Positions 35,962 to 45,100 of a stretch of 64,000 nucleotides of DNA are shown piece by piece. The notes beneath the pieces were generated by a model. It searched no databases. It was not told where the DNA came from and saw only the letters and a program-made list of their open reading frames with translations. Positions within the stretch are counted from its first letter, which is position 1. Each line of letters begins with the position of its first letter. The stretch covers positions 1,736,001 to 1,800,000 of the forward strand of contig CAWDMP010000002.1 in NCBI GenBank assembly GCA_963803495.1, read 5' to 3'. Both the position numbers and the translations under genes were made by a program. The DNA comes from Persicitalea sp963803495. Its GTDB lineage: Bacteria; Bacteroidota; Bacteroidia; Cytophagales; Spirosomataceae.

Positions 35962-36233
35962 CAGGTAGAAAAGGTATGATGATACAAACGTAAAGCCAGG
36001 ACGGGGCACCAAACTACTAGCACAGGACGGGTAGTAAAGATGGTCGCAGCCCTTTGTGGAGAGGATCCAATCAACAAATTTAGGTTGACAAACCGCTTTA
36101 CTTTTGTGCTGCTTTGTCCTACTTCCGTACTATTTTGGCATAGTATCCACAAAGTTTTATGGTTTTGAAATCCATTGTTAATTAAATCTTCTCCCAACGA
36201 TCCCGACTTCGAAAGTCAGCGCCCCTCCCCGAT

Positions 36234-37742
36234 ATGAAGAAATATTCATCAGTTGCCCTGTTTTCAATTGCGTTCTTCCTCCTTTCCTTTACCACAGGCA
36301 AGCAGGAAAACGCCAAACCCAATTTCGTCTACCTGTTCGCCGACGACCTCACCTACCGCGCCCTGCATTATATGGGCAACGGGCAGGTCCAGACGCCCAA
36401 CCTCGACCGACTCGCGGCCCGGGGCGTCAACTTCACCCACGCTTACAATATGGGCGGCTGGAACGGGGCCATTTGCACGGCTTCACGCTCGATGCTGGTG
36501 TCGGGGCGCTCGCTGTGGCGTGTCAACGCGTACCGCGAAAAGTGGTCGGAGGGTGATACGGACGCCCTGAACAACACCTGGCCCAAGATGCTGGAAGCCG
36601 CGGGCTATACCACCTACATGACGGGAAAGTGGCATGTGGATGCTCCCGCGCCAAAAATCTTTGGTCGAGCTGAAAACATCCGCGGCGGCATGCCCAAAGA
36701 CACCTACTCCTCGCCCGAAGCGCAGGCCGCCTTTAAGGAAGCGAGAGCAGGCAAAATGACCTGGGCCAGCGCCATGCCGAACGGCTACAACCGCCCGCTC
36801 GCGGCGGATGACCTATCCTGGTCGCCGACCGATACCAGCAAGGGCGGCTTCTGGGAGGGCGGCAAGCATTGGAGCGAAGTCATCGCCGACGATGCCGCCG
36901 ACTTTGCGGAGCAGGCCGCTCAGTCCGATCGTCCGTTCTTCATGTACCTGGCCTTCAACGCCGCGCACGATCCCCGGCAATCGCCTCAGGAATACGTGGA
37001 TAGGTACCCACTGGCGAGCATCGAAGTACCCGCCAGTTTTCAGCCCGACTACCCTTATCACGAAGAAATCGGACTGGGGCCAGGCCTGCGCGACGAAGCC
37101 CTGGCACCTTTCCCCCGCACCGAGTTAGCGATCAGAACGCACTTGCAGGAGTACTACGCCATCATCAGCCACCTCGATGCGCAGATTGGCAAAATCCTGG
37201 ACAACCTGGAAGCCAAAGGCCTGCTCGAAAACACCTATATCTTCTTTGCGGCCGACCACGGCCTGGCGGTGGGGATGCACGGGCTATTGGGTAAGCAAAG
37301 CATGTACGATCACAGCATCCGCACGCCGTTGCTGATGGCCGGGCCGGGCATTCCGGCGGGCCAGACGGTGGATCAGGACGTGTACTATCAAGACATCATG
37401 ACGACCACGCTGGAATTGGCGGGAATCCCAAAACCGGGGTATGTGGAATTCAAGAGTTTACTGCCACTAGCCAAGGGCGAGCAAACTGGGAAGCAATACG
37501 ATGCCGTTTACGGCGCTTACGTCGACTACCAGCGGATGGTGCGGCAGGATGGTTTTAAGCTCATCGTCTATCCAAAGGCCAGTAAGTTTCTGCTTTTTGA
37601 TTTGGACAAAGACCCCGAAGAAACAAACAACCTGGCCGATCGACCGGAATTCGCCGAAAAGAAAAAGGCGCTGTTTCGAGCATTGGTGAAGCTCCAAAAA
37701 CAGTACGACGATCCGCTGGATTTGTCGGCGATGGAACCTTAA
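36234..37742 (+). CDS. Secreted sulfatase
   Basis: A 502-aa formylglycine-type sulfatase with signal peptide (VALFSIAFFLLSFTTGK). NFVYLFADDLTYRALHYMGN holds the first metal ligands. The signature is CTASRSMLVSGRS (Cys near residue 82, Ala in place of Pro, which the C-x-P/A-S-R consensus allows). MTGKWHVD and FFAADHGLAVGMHG (late Asp-His metal site) follow. Full length and in frame. It probably removes sulfate from a glycan outside the cytoplasm. It is divergent from the deleted sulfatase and convergent with another sulfatase gene 61 bp away. Confidence 0.92.
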   Translation: MKKYSSVALFSIAFFLLSFTTGKQENAKPNFVYLFADDLTYRALHYMGNGQVQTPNLDRLAARGVNFTHAYNMGGWNGAICTASRSMLVSGRSLWRVNAYREKWSEGDTDALNNTWPKMLEAAGYTTYMTGKWHVDAPAPKIFGRAENIRGGMPKDTYSSPEAQAAFKEARAGKMTWASAMPNGYNRPLAADDLSWSPTDTSKGGFWEGGKHWSEVIADDAADFAEQAAQSDRPFFMYLAFNAAHDPRQSPQEYVDRYPLASIEVPASFQPDYPYHEEIGLGPGLRDEALAPFPRTELAIRTHLQEYYAIISHLDAQIGKILDNLEAKGLLENTYIFFAADHGLAVGMHGLLGKQSMYDHSIRTPLLMAGPGIPAGQTVDQDVYYQDIMTTTLELAGIPKPGYVEFKSLLPLAKGEQTGKQYDAVYGAYVDYQRMVRQDGFKLIVYPKASKFLLFDLDKDPEETNNLADRPEFAEKKKALFRALVKLQKQYDDPLDLSAMEP

Positions 37743-37803
37743 AATCGAGTGATTCTATTCCAATTTTCACCTCCTCGCTCACTCTAAACTTATTCTGCTC
37801 CAG

Positions 37804-39249
37804 TTACTTTTTCCAAACCTGACTCTTCGCCGTGATTTCCACGTCCCACTTCTGGACTGGGTTGGGACGGTACTTCGGGTCGTTGTCTTTTTCAGGAAAA
37901 GTCTTGGCTACAGCTACTAGTTCTGAAAAATTCTCCTGCTGCGCCGGGGTGGTCAGATTGCCGAGCAGATTACGTTTTTCTTCGGGATCGTTTTGCAGGT
38001 CGATGAACCGCTTGGGCTGGCGGTCAGTGCCGATGAACAGTTTGAAGCGTTCGTTGCGGACGACGCGGTCGCGGAACTTGTACTCATTTTCCACGCCCTG
38101 ATCGGTGAGCCGGGCGTTGTTTTGCCCGCCCATGCCCAGAATCCAGTCGCGGTTGGAGTGGTCGGTACCTTCGAGGATCGCCTGCTTGAACGAGCGGCCG
38201 TCGATGGTGTGCGTGGTACCATTGGATAGCCAAGTACCCTCCACTTTCACGCCCGCAAAGTCCAGGAAAGTCGGGAAGAAGTCGCTGAAATCGACCAGCG
38301 CGTCCGTCCGGGTGCCGGGTTCTACCCGGCCCTTCCAGCTTACAACGAAGGGTTCACAGATGCCGTTTTCGGTAGTTTGGGCCTTGCCGCCGCACACCTC
38401 CCGTCCCCGGTAGGTACCCGTGATGGCGGGGGTAGTTCCGTTGTCGGTCGTGAAGACGATCAGGGTACTTTCCAGCAAATTGGCTTCGGTCAATGCCCGG
38501 ACGATTTTGCCGACAATTTTGTCGGTGTAGCGCACCATCGCCTTGTGCTTGCCGAGCGGCGTGGCGGCCTTTTCATCGGGCGTATCGACGAGCGGCGTAT
38601 GCGTCAGCACCATCGGATAATACACGAAAAAGGGTGCTTTTTCCGGCTTCTTTATGAATGACACAATGAAATCGGAGAAGATATCCGGACCAAATCTCCC
38701 ATCATAAGTCTTCGGACCTTTTTTGGTAAAAATATAAGGGTCGAAGTACCTTTCCTGACTTGGGTCGTTGCCTTCCTCCCAACCCGTCCACATGCAGTAC
38801 TCCTCAAATCCGGCGCGGGTCATGGCTTCGGGTTCGACCCGAAAATCGTCGATCTGCCACTTCCCAGCAATACACGTTCGGTAGCCCGCCCGCCTCATTT
38901 CGGTGCCCAGCGAGGGGTACTTTGTCTCGTCAAAATGCGCCTGTCCGCCCCAGCGCGGCACGTCCCAATGGTTCACCCAGCCGTGCCGGAAAGGGTACTG
39001 TCCCGTGAGCAGCGTCAGGCGCGTGGGGGTGCATTGCGGCATAGAATAGACGTTGTCAAAGCTCATGCCGCCCTTGGCCAGCGCGTCGATGTTGGGCGTA
39101 GCGATGTCCTCAGCTCCGTAGGTACTTATCCATTCTTTCCCAAGATCGTCCACAAGAATGAAAACGATATTTGGTCTTTCCTTTACTCTGGATTCAATTT
39201 GTCGACCCAGAGCCAGTAACCATACCAGTGCAAGCAACGGATAAATCAT
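37804..39249 (-). CDS. Secreted sulfatase
   Basis: A 481-aa formylglycine-type sulfatase. It has a short signal peptide (IYPLLALVWLLALG), NIVFILVDDLGKEWISTYG, the signature QCTPTRLTLLTGQYPFRHGW (CxPTR instead of CxPSR, a variant seen in this superfamily), GKWQIDD in place of the usual GKWHL, and VFTTDNGTTP as the late metal site. It differs clearly from the other sulfatases in the window, suggesting a different sulfate ester. Third sulfatase of the cluster between the IS110 and IS3 elements. Confidence 0.9.
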   Translation of the reverse strand: MIYPLLALVWLLALGRQIESRVKERPNIVFILVDDLGKEWISTYGAEDIATPNIDALAKGGMSFDNVYSMPQCTPTRLTLLTGQYPFRHGWVNHWDVPRWGGQAHFDETKYPSLGTEMRRAGYRTCIAGKWQIDDFRVEPEAMTRAGFEEYCMWTGWEEGNDPSQERYFDPYIFTKKGPKTYDGRFGPDIFSDFIVSFIKKPEKAPFFVYYPMVLTHTPLVDTPDEKAATPLGKHKAMVRYTDKIVGKIVRALTEANLLESTLIVFTTDNGTTPAITGTYRGREVCGGKAQTTENGICEPFVVSWKGRVEPGTRTDALVDFSDFFPTFLDFAGVKVEGTWLSNGTTHTIDGRSFKQAILEGTDHSNRDWILGMGGQNNARLTDQGVENEYKFRDRVVRNERFKLFIGTDRQPKRFIDLQNDPEEKRNLLGNLTTPAQQENFSELVAVAKTFPEKDNDPKYRPNPVQKWDVEITAKSQVWKK

Positions 39250-39296
39250 GAGTTTGAAATATTGTATATCTTGTTTCTAAACCAATTCAAACAATC

Positions 39297-39344
39297 ATGA
39301 AAAACCTATCTACTTCTTTTCTGCTCTTGGTGACCTGTAATTAA
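39297..39344 (+). pseudogene. Signal-peptide remnant of a lost lipoprotein or enzyme gene
   Basis: ATG followed by MKNLSTSFLLLVTCN and a stop. This looks like the beginning of a signal peptide, perhaps a lipoprotein (LVTC), cut off about 60 bp before the IS3 left end and divergent from the neighbouring sulfatase. No continuation was found in another frame. Fifteen codons are too few for certainty. Confidence 0.3.
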
Positions 39345-39460
39345 CACTAGAAACACAGTCGGGGGCCAGGGGATTTTAGGCTTCCTCCCTTCGTTATCTT
39401 CTCAACCCCCTAATTAACTGGACATAATTTCCGTAAACTAAGTTTTAAATTTACGGTATT

Positions 39461-39757
39461 ATGGAGAAGCATCAAAGAACGTGGAGCCTATCAGAGAAAC
39501 CGGAGGCGCTTCAACTGTTGAACAAAGCGGGAGTCGGCCAAGCGAGCCGCCAGCTCGGAGTGTCCACCACCACGCTTTACAAGTGGCGTGACTCGTTCGA
39601 GGAGCAGGGAGAGCAGGGGCTGTTGCGAAGGCAGGGGCAGCACAAGGACCCCGAACTTGAACGGCTGAAAAGGGAGAATCGGGAACTTGAAATGCTAGTC
39701 GCTGAGAAGGAACTGGTCATCCGCGTGCAGAGCGAGCTGCTAAAAAAAAGCCCTTAG
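39461..39757 (+). CDS. IS3-family transposase OrfA
   Basis: A 98-aa helix-turn-helix protein (WSLSEKPEALQLLNKAGVGQ, then STTTLYKWRDSF) followed by a leucine-zipper-like coiled coil (LERLKRENRELEMLVAEKEL), as in OrfA of IS3 elements. It binds the element's ends. It ends in KKSP just after a run of eight A (39742-39749), where ribosomes can slip to the -1 frame of orfB to make the OrfAB transposase. Confidence 0.9.
   Translation: MEKHQRTWSLSEKPEALQLLNKAGVGQASRQLGVSTTTLYKWRDSFEEQGEQGLLRRQGQHKDPELERLKRENRELEMLVAEKELVIRVQSELLKKSP
39742..39749 (+). promoter_or_regulatory. A8 slippery run for -1 frameshifting into orfB
   Basis: A-AAA-AAA-G in the zero frame of orfA, nine codons' length before its stop region; the -1 frame reads on as KKPLERCLRLLVAQ into orfB without a stop. 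This is the usual IS3 OrfAB signal and is separate from the accidental frameshifts elsewhere in the window. Confidence 0.7.
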
Positions 39758-40726
39758 AGAGGTGTCTGCGCCTGCTTGTCGCCCAGCACTGCATCAAGAC
39801 GGGTATGAGAAAAAGACTGGTGCTGGCCGTCTGCCGGATCAGCCGCAGCTCGTTCTACTACAAGGCGCGGAACGGCAAAGCAGGTCGCCCCCGACCAGGA
39901 CTGACCAAAACCCTTCTGGGATTGTGGGTCAGTGACTTGAAGGTTATTGAGGACATCGTGGAACTGCTGGCCGGGGAGTTCGTCGACTACGGCTACTACA
40001 AGACCACGGTGCACCTGCGGGATGAGAAAGGGTATGTCATCAATCCTAAAAAAGTCTACCGCCTGATGAAGGAGAGTAATCTATTATTACCTAACAGACA
40101 GTCGTTTGCCACGGCAAAGCGCCAGTGGGTGAAGGAATTGGTGCCAGACCCGCAGACGGAGTTCACTTACTTTGAGTTTGATATCAAGTACATTTACGTC
40201 CAGGGCAAGCGGGCTAACGCCCAGGTGCTGACCGTCCTCGACGTATTCAGTCGTTGGAACATGGCGGGGCGCCCCGTGGCGCCAAATCGTCAAATGGAAT
40301 ATCAGGCAGGGCGACGTGGTGGCGCTATTCGACGGGATATTCGAGCAGTATGAATTGCCCGAGCGGTTCTGTGTCCGAAATGACAACGGCAGCCAGTTTG
40401 TGGCCGAAACAGTCCAGAAGTACTTCCAAGTCAGGAAGGTCATTCAGGAGTTTACCAAGCCTGCCACGCCCGAACAGAACGCCCACATCGAATCGTATCA
40501 CAGCGTGATGGAGAGGGCGGTTTGCAAACGTCACGAGTTCGACAGCCTAACACAAGCCGCCCAGACGCTGGACAGGTTCAGGGAGTTCTACAACTTCCGC
40601 AGGATCCACTCGGGGGTTGGCTATAGAAGCCCCTACAGGTTCCTGCTGGGGCGGGGAGTCGACATGAAGAAGAAGTATTCAAAAAGTAAAAATGTTCCAA
40701 CCAAACACCTGGAAATTTTGTCCTAA
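39751..40726 (+). CDS. IS3-family transposase OrfB (DDE), frameshifted
   Basis: A DDE integrase-type transposase in the -1 frame relative to OrfA; a possible independent start is the ATG at 39805. HTH_21-like segment ISRSSFYYKARN, catalytic Asp in FEFDIKYIYV, second Asp in RNDNGSQFV, Glu in PEQNAHIESYHSVMER, and C-terminal FREFYNFRRIHSGVGYRSP. The frame breaks near 40262: GCGGGGCGCCCCGTGG reads correctly (AGAPWRQIVKW) when one G of GGGG is removed. This may be a real inactivating mutation or a sequence error. Confidence 0.85.
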
Positions 40727-40914
40727 AATTAGGGGGTCGGTACATTATTTAATGGCTTAAAGGTAAGGTGAAACAAAATTGAAGATACAGCAGGAATGCA
40801 TTTTTTTCTAAAAATAATATTATTAGCTTTGCGCGATTTTTTAGGGCGGGTACTGAAAAATCCAAAAGACGGATCATCCGGCGCTAAACATTAGAGAAGC
40901 TCCCGCCGTTGTCC

Positions 40915-40922
40915 TATTTTTG
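40915..40922 (+). promoter_or_regulatory. -7 element upstream of the comM-like gene
   Basis: TATTTTTG fits TAnnTTTG and lies 24 nt before the ATG at 40946. A second match, TAGCTTTG, lies at 40824-40831. No convincing TTTG at -33 for either. Confidence 0.35.
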
Positions 40923-40945
40923 CGAAAACCAACTTTTCCCTTCCC

Positions 40946-42487
40946 ATGCTTTCTAAAACCTTCGGCGGTGCGGTGTACGGCGTCAATGCCTCGATGATTA
41001 CCATCGAGGTGGCGGTGAGTCAGGGCCTGCACTTCCACCTGGTGGGCCTGGCCGACAGCGCCGTGAAGGAAAGTCAGCAGCGCGTGGAAGCCTCGTTGAA
41101 GTACTCGGGCTACCGGATGCCGCGCCAGAAAATCGTGGTCAACCTCGCGCCCGCCGACGTCAAGAAAGAAGGCTCGGCCTACGACCTGCCCATCGCGCTG
41201 TGCGTGCTCGAATCGTCGGAGCAGATGACCTGTGAGCGCAAACCAGAGGAGTACGTCATCATGGGCGAACTGTCGCTCGACGGCCAGTTGCGGCCCATCA
41301 AGGGCGTACTACCCATCGCCATCGAGGCCCGCAAGCAGGGCATGAAGGGCTTCATCCTGCCCACCGAAAACGCCCCCGAAGCCGCCATCGTCAACAAATT
41401 GGACGTTATCGGCGTCGAGACGATGCAGGAAGCCGTGGAGTTTCTGGAAGGCAAGCGAGACATCGAGCCGCTGGTCATCGACACGCGCGATATTTTTACC
41501 AATACCATCAACGACTACGAAGCTGATTTTTCGCACGTACAAGGTCAGGAAAACATCAAGCGCGCGCTCGAAATAACGGCGGCGGGTGGCCACAACGCCA
41601 TCATGATCGGTCCGCCCGGTGCGGGCAAGACCATGCTCGCCAAGCGATTGCCGTCCATTTTGCCGCCGCTGTCGTTGCAGGAAGCGCTCGAAACCACCAA
41701 GATCCATTCCGTGGCCGGTAAGCTCGGCTCGCGCTCCACGCTCATTTCGCGGCGGCCGTTCCGCTCGCCGCACCACTCCATCAGCGATGCGGCGCTGGTC
41801 GGCGGCGGCAGCTACCCGCAGCCGGGCGAGATTTCGCTGGCGCACAACGGCGTGTTATTTTTGGATGAATTACCGGAGTTCAAGCGCACGGTGCTGGAAG
41901 TCATGCGGCAGCCGCTCGAAGACCGCAAGGTGAGCATCTCGCGCGCCCGCATGGCGGTGGAGTTTCCGGCGAGTTTCATGCTTATCGCCAGCATGAACCC
42001 CTGCCCGTGCGGTTACTACAATCATCCTGACAAAGAATGCGTGTGCGGGCCGGGCGTGGTGCAGAAGTACCTCGCCAAAATCAGCGGTCCGCTGCTCGAC
42101 CGCATCGACCTGCACGTGGAAGTGACCCCCGTGTCGTTCGATCAGATTGCCTCGACCCGCAAATCCGAAAGCAGCGAGGACATCCGCGCCCGCGTCGTGA
42201 AGGCCCGCGAGCGGCAGACCGAACGCTTCAAGGACCGTCCCGAACTATACTCCAACGCCATGATGCCACCCGAAATGGTGAAAGAAGTTTGTGAAATCGG
42301 TGACGCCGGCCGCGCCCTGCTCCGCACCGCGATGGACCGCCTGGGCCTGTCGGCCCGCGCCTACGACCGCATCCTGAAAGTATCGCGCACCATTGCCGAC
42401 CTGGCCGACAGCGAAGACATCAAAATCGAGCACCTGGCCGAAGCGATTCAATACCGCAGCCTGGACCGTGAAAACTGGGCCGGCTGA
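40946..42487 (+). CDS. YifB/ComM-family Mg-chelatase-like AAA+ ATPase
   Basis: A 513-aa protein with an N-terminal ChlI/Lon-protease-like domain (about 20-170, VEVAVSQGLHFHLVGLADSAVKES), then an AAA+ core: Walker A GPPGAGKTML (about 219-228), RPFRSPHHSISDAALVGGG, and Walker B VLFLDELPEF. A four-cysteine patch follows (NPCPCGYYNHPDKECVCGP), and the C-terminal Mg_chelatase_C domain ends in IEHLAEAIQYRSLDR. ComM homologues are hexameric helicases that drive branch migration of D-loops during natural transformation (family knowledge). The stop overlaps the start of the methyltransferase gene (TGATG). Confidence 0.92.
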   Translation: MLSKTFGGAVYGVNASMITIEVAVSQGLHFHLVGLADSAVKESQQRVEASLKYSGYRMPRQKIVVNLAPADVKKEGSAYDLPIALCVLESSEQMTCERKPEEYVIMGELSLDGQLRPIKGVLPIAIEARKQGMKGFILPTENAPEAAIVNKLDVIGVETMQEAVEFLEGKRDIEPLVIDTRDIFTNTINDYEADFSHVQGQENIKRALEITAAGGHNAIMIGPPGAGKTMLAKRLPSILPPLSLQEALETTKIHSVAGKLGSRSTLISRRPFRSPHHSISDAALVGGGSYPQPGEISLAHNGVLFLDELPEFKRTVLEVMRQPLEDRKVSISRARMAVEFPASFMLIASMNPCPCGYYNHPDKECVCGPGVVQKYLAKISGPLLDRIDLHVEVTPVSFDQIASTRKSESSEDIRARVVKARERQTERFKDRPELYSNAMMPPEMVKEVCEIGDAGRALLRTAMDRLGLSARAYDRILKVSRTIADLADSEDIKIEHLAEAIQYRSLDRENWAG

Positions 42488-43530
42488 TGCAGCTACGCGT
42501 ATTTCCTGAGTCCATCAAAGAATGGATCGCCCTTCGGCTCAACCTGGTACCCATGCCACTGCTGCACGCGCAGGTACTGCCCGTCATCAGCCGCGCCCTG
42601 CTCGAAGCCGTCGATGCGGGCGTGTTCGAGGCCGTTGACGCTGGGGCCAATACGGCGGAACTAGTCGCGGAAAGATGCAGGCTCGATCCCCGCGCCACAA
42701 AGCAATTGCTCGGTGTGCTGGCCTCAGTGCATTATTTACGATTCAAGCGCGGTACTTACCAGCTTACCAAACTCAGCCGGAAGTGGATCTTGTCCAATAG
42801 TCCCGACACGGTACGCGATCTGGCGATTTACAACAACCGCGTCGTGTGGTCATGGCTCGAAAAAATGGGCGAGTACCTCAGAACCGGTAAAGGCCTGCAG
42901 TACCACGATACGCTGCAAGCCGACGATTGGGAACTGTACCAGCGCGGCATGTGGGCCGGGGCTATTTCGGAAGCTAGGGAATTTGCCAAGAACGTCCTGA
43001 TGCCCAAAAACGCCACACAAATGCTCGACATTGGCGGCTCACATGGCTTGCACTCAGTGGAAGCCTGCCGCAGGTACCCCGCGCTCAACTCTACGATTCT
43101 GGACCTGCCAGGCGCGGTGGAAAAAGCCGCGCCGCTGCTGGCGAAGCAAGGCATGGGTACCCGCGTGACGCATCAGCCGGGCAACATCCTGACCGATACC
43201 CTGCCCGACGCTACCTACGATCTTATATTGATGTCGAGTGTAGCACACCATTTTACTGAGAAGCAAAATATACTGGTTGCCAACAAAGTAGCGAAAGCGT
43301 TGCGGCCCGGCGGCGTATTCATTATCAACGAATTCATACGTCCCGACCCGCAGGCCAAGCCCGAATTGGTGGGGAGCAGTACCGACCTTTTCTTTGGGTT
43401 GACGAGTACTTCCGGCAACTGGTCGGTGGCGGAGATCAACGTCTGGCAGCGCGCGGCGGGACTGACGCCCCTGAAGCCGATCGGCTACCGGGCCATTCCG
43501 GGGCGGTACCAGGTGGGGGCGCGGAAGTAG
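42487..43530 (+). CDS. SAM-dependent methyltransferase with dimerisation domain
   Basis: 347 aa. An N-terminal winged-helix dimerisation domain of O-methyltransferases (residues about 15-95: ALLEAVDAGVFEAVDAG, LAERCRLDPRATKQLLGVL) precedes a Rossmann methyltransferase domain (about 165-330: MLDIGGSHGLHSVEACRRYP for SAM, TILDLPGAVEKA, YDLILMSSVAHHFTEKQN and ALRPGGVFIINEFIRPD). It probably methylates a small-molecule hydroxyl or similar group; the substrate is unknown. It overlaps the end of the comM-like gene by one base (TGATG), so it is translationally coupled to it. It is not an ArsM-type arsenite methyltransferase: the cysteine pattern is missing. Confidence 0.85.
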   Translation: MQLRVFPESIKEWIALRLNLVPMPLLHAQVLPVISRALLEAVDAGVFEAVDAGANTAELVAERCRLDPRATKQLLGVLASVHYLRFKRGTYQLTKLSRKWILSNSPDTVRDLAIYNNRVVWSWLEKMGEYLRTGKGLQYHDTLQADDWELYQRGMWAGAISEAREFAKNVLMPKNATQMLDIGGSHGLHSVEACRRYPALNSTILDLPGAVEKAAPLLAKQGMGTRVTHQPGNILTDTLPDATYDLILMSSVAHHFTEKQNILVANKVAKALRPGGVFIINEFIRPDPQAKPELVGSSTDLFFGLTSTSGNWSVAEINVWQRAAGLTPLKPIGYRAIPGRYQVGARK

Positions 43531-43563
43531 CACAACGAAGAACCAAAAACACTCACGCCTAAA

Positions 43564-44328
43564 ATGAAACTTATTACACGATTACTGGCCATGCTATCGG
43601 CCCTGTTTCTAATCATTTCCTGCTCCACGCCCAACGAAAAAGTCGTGGTGGCCACAGCCGCCAATGTGCAGTTCGTGATGAAGGAATTGCAGAAGGCTTT
43701 TGAGAAAGAAAGCGACATTCGGCTCGACATCGTGGTAGGTTCTTCGGGCAAACTGACGACTCAAATCCGCGAGGGCGCACCATTCGATATTTTCGTGTCG
43801 GCCGATACGCGTTACCCGCAGGAAGTTTTTGAAAATGGTGGGACGGATGGGCCACCCAAAGTCTACGCCCGGGGCGCGCTGGTACTTTGGTCAAGCGATT
43901 CGAGTGCCGCGCCCCAAATCACTGACTTGACTAATCCTGCCATCAAAAAAATTGCCCTCGCCAATCCTGAAACCGCACCCTACGGGCAGGCGGCGGTGGA
44001 GGTGATGCAGAAAACGGGAGTCTACGATCAACTTAAATCAAAACTAGTCTACGGCGAAAGCATCGCCCAAACTACGCAGTACATCGAAACCGGCGCGGCG
44101 GATGTGGGTTTCACGGCGCTGTCTATCGCACTGTCGCCCGAAATGCGCGGCAAGGGTAGCTGGACCAAGCTGGACTCCACTACCTACGCCCCCATCGAGC
44201 AGGCCGCCATCATCTTGCGCCACAGCGAAACCTCGCCCAAGCGGCAAAAGAGTCAGGAGTTTTATGATTTTTTATATTCTGAAAAAGCCAAGGTCATTTT
44301 TCGGAAGTACGGGTACTCGGTGGATTGA
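43564..44328 (+). CDS. modA: Molybdate ABC transporter substrate-binding lipoprotein
   Basis: A 254-aa class II periplasmic-binding protein. Lipobox IISC at residues 17-20, so it is membrane-anchored. KVVVATAANVQFVMKELQKAF and VVGSSGKLTTQIREGAPFDIFVSAD carry the ModA-type Ser/Ala oxyanion-binding elements, followed by IALANPETAPYGQAAVEVM. It binds molybdate or tungstate for ModBC. First gene of modA-modB-modC. Confidence 0.92.
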   Translation: MKLITRLLAMLSALFLIISCSTPNEKVVVATAANVQFVMKELQKAFEKESDIRLDIVVGSSGKLTTQIREGAPFDIFVSADTRYPQEVFENGGTDGPPKVYARGALVLWSSDSSAAPQITDLTNPAIKKIALANPETAPYGQAAVEVMQKTGVYDQLKSKLVYGESIAQTTQYIETGAADVGFTALSIALSPEMRGKGSWTKLDSTTYAPIEQAAIILRHSETSPKRQKSQEFYDFLYSEKAKVIFRKYGYSVD

Positions 44329-44395
44329 TGTTTTTTGCAACGCCATTAAATGGGCCTCTACTTGGCGTGGTGATATAACAAGCGCATCCGCAAAA

Positions 44396-44426
44396 ATTCA
44401 TAATTCATCACTCATCACTCATCATT
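44396..44426 (+). repeat. TCATCAC short-period direct repeat before modB
   Basis: Tandem units of the type ATTCATAATTCATCACTCAT and CACTCATCATT run directly into the probable TTG start of modB. Very similar to the repeat before the MFS gene at 55672-55704. Confidence 0.75.
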
Positions 44427-45100
44427 TGAACCCCGAACCCCTATACCTCACGCTGAAACTCGCTTCGCTCACCACGCTGATTTTGTTCGGCCTGGCGCTG
44501 CCGTTGGCGTATTGGCTGGCGTTCAGTCGGTTTCGGGGCAAGGTACTGGTCGAGGCGGTGATCGGATTGCCGTTGGTACTGCCGCCTTCGGTACTGGGGT
44601 TTTATCTGCTGCTGGCGTTCAGTCCCGGGCGTTTCTTTGGGGCCTGGGTCGAGGAAGTTTTCGGGATGCGGCTGGTGTTTTCGTTTCCGGGTCTGGTGCT
44701 GGCTTCGGTTATTTATAGCCTGCCGTTTATGGTGTACCCCTTGCAGGCGGGCTTGCAAGCGCTGCCGCCTTCGTTGCGCGAGGCTTCCTATACGTTGGGC
44801 AAAAGCGCCTGGACTACCTTTTTCAAAGTACTTCTGCCTAACGCCAAGTCGGCGATTCTGACGGCGCTGGTCCTTACGTTTGCCCACACCGTGGGCGAGT
44901 TTGGGGTAGTACTCATGATCGGTGGCAACATTCCGGGCGTGACCAAGGTGGCTTCGGTGGCGATCTACAACGAAGTGGAAGCGCTCGACTACGCCGCCGC
45001 CAATCAGTATGCGCTCGTGCTTTTTGTGGTTACCTTTGCCATTCTGCTGCTCGTCTACTCCGTCAACAATCGCTTGTTCCGTGCCCGACACCCCGCTTGA
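44426..45100 (+). CDS. modB: Molybdate ABC transporter permease
   Basis: About 224 aa from a TTG start (MNPEPLYLTLKLASLTTLILF). The frame is open upstream into modA, but ModB proteins begin here. Five or six transmembrane helices; the ABC permease EAA loop is visible in PPSLREASYTLGKSAWTTFFKVLLPNA, and VLTFAHTVGEFGVVLMIGGNIPGVTKVASVAIYN is the signature block of ModB/CysT permeases. It forms the inner-membrane channel. It overlaps the GTG start of modC by 20 nt. The start codon is inferred from family length. Confidence 0.9.
   Translation: MNPEPLYLTLKLASLTTLILFGLALPLAYWLAFSRFRGKVLVEAVIGLPLVLPPSVLGFYLLLAFSPGRFFGAWVEEVFGMRLVFSFPGLVLASVIYSLPFMVYPLQAGLQALPPSLREASYTLGKSAWTTFFKVLLPNAKSAILTALVLTFAHTVGEFGVVLMIGGNIPGVTKVASVAIYNEVEALDYAAANQYALVLFVVTFAILLLVYSVNNRLFRARHPA

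Larger units (their letters stand above)
39404..40738 (+). mobile_element. IS3-family insertion sequence
   Basis: Imperfect terminal inverted repeats flank an orfA/orfB pair. The left end CCCCCTAATT...GGACATAATTTCC (from about 39406) matches the reverse complement of the right end GGAAATTTTGTCC...AATTAGGGGG (40711-40735). OrfA and orfB lie in the 0 and -1 frames with an A8 slippery run, as in the family. The exact outer ends and the target duplication are not clear. OrfB carries an extra base, so the copy may be inactive. Confidence 0.8.

Noticed and set aside
42487..43530. Candidate arsM for the arsenosugar cluster
   Set aside because: It has an O-methyltransferase dimerisation domain and lacks the conserved cysteines of arsenite methyltransferases; it also lies 11 kb away and is coupled to the comM-like gene.
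44102..44425. Extension of the modB frame into modA
   Set aside because: This part is out-of-frame modA sequence with low-complexity Pro/Ser/Arg; ModB homologues begin near the TTG at 44426.
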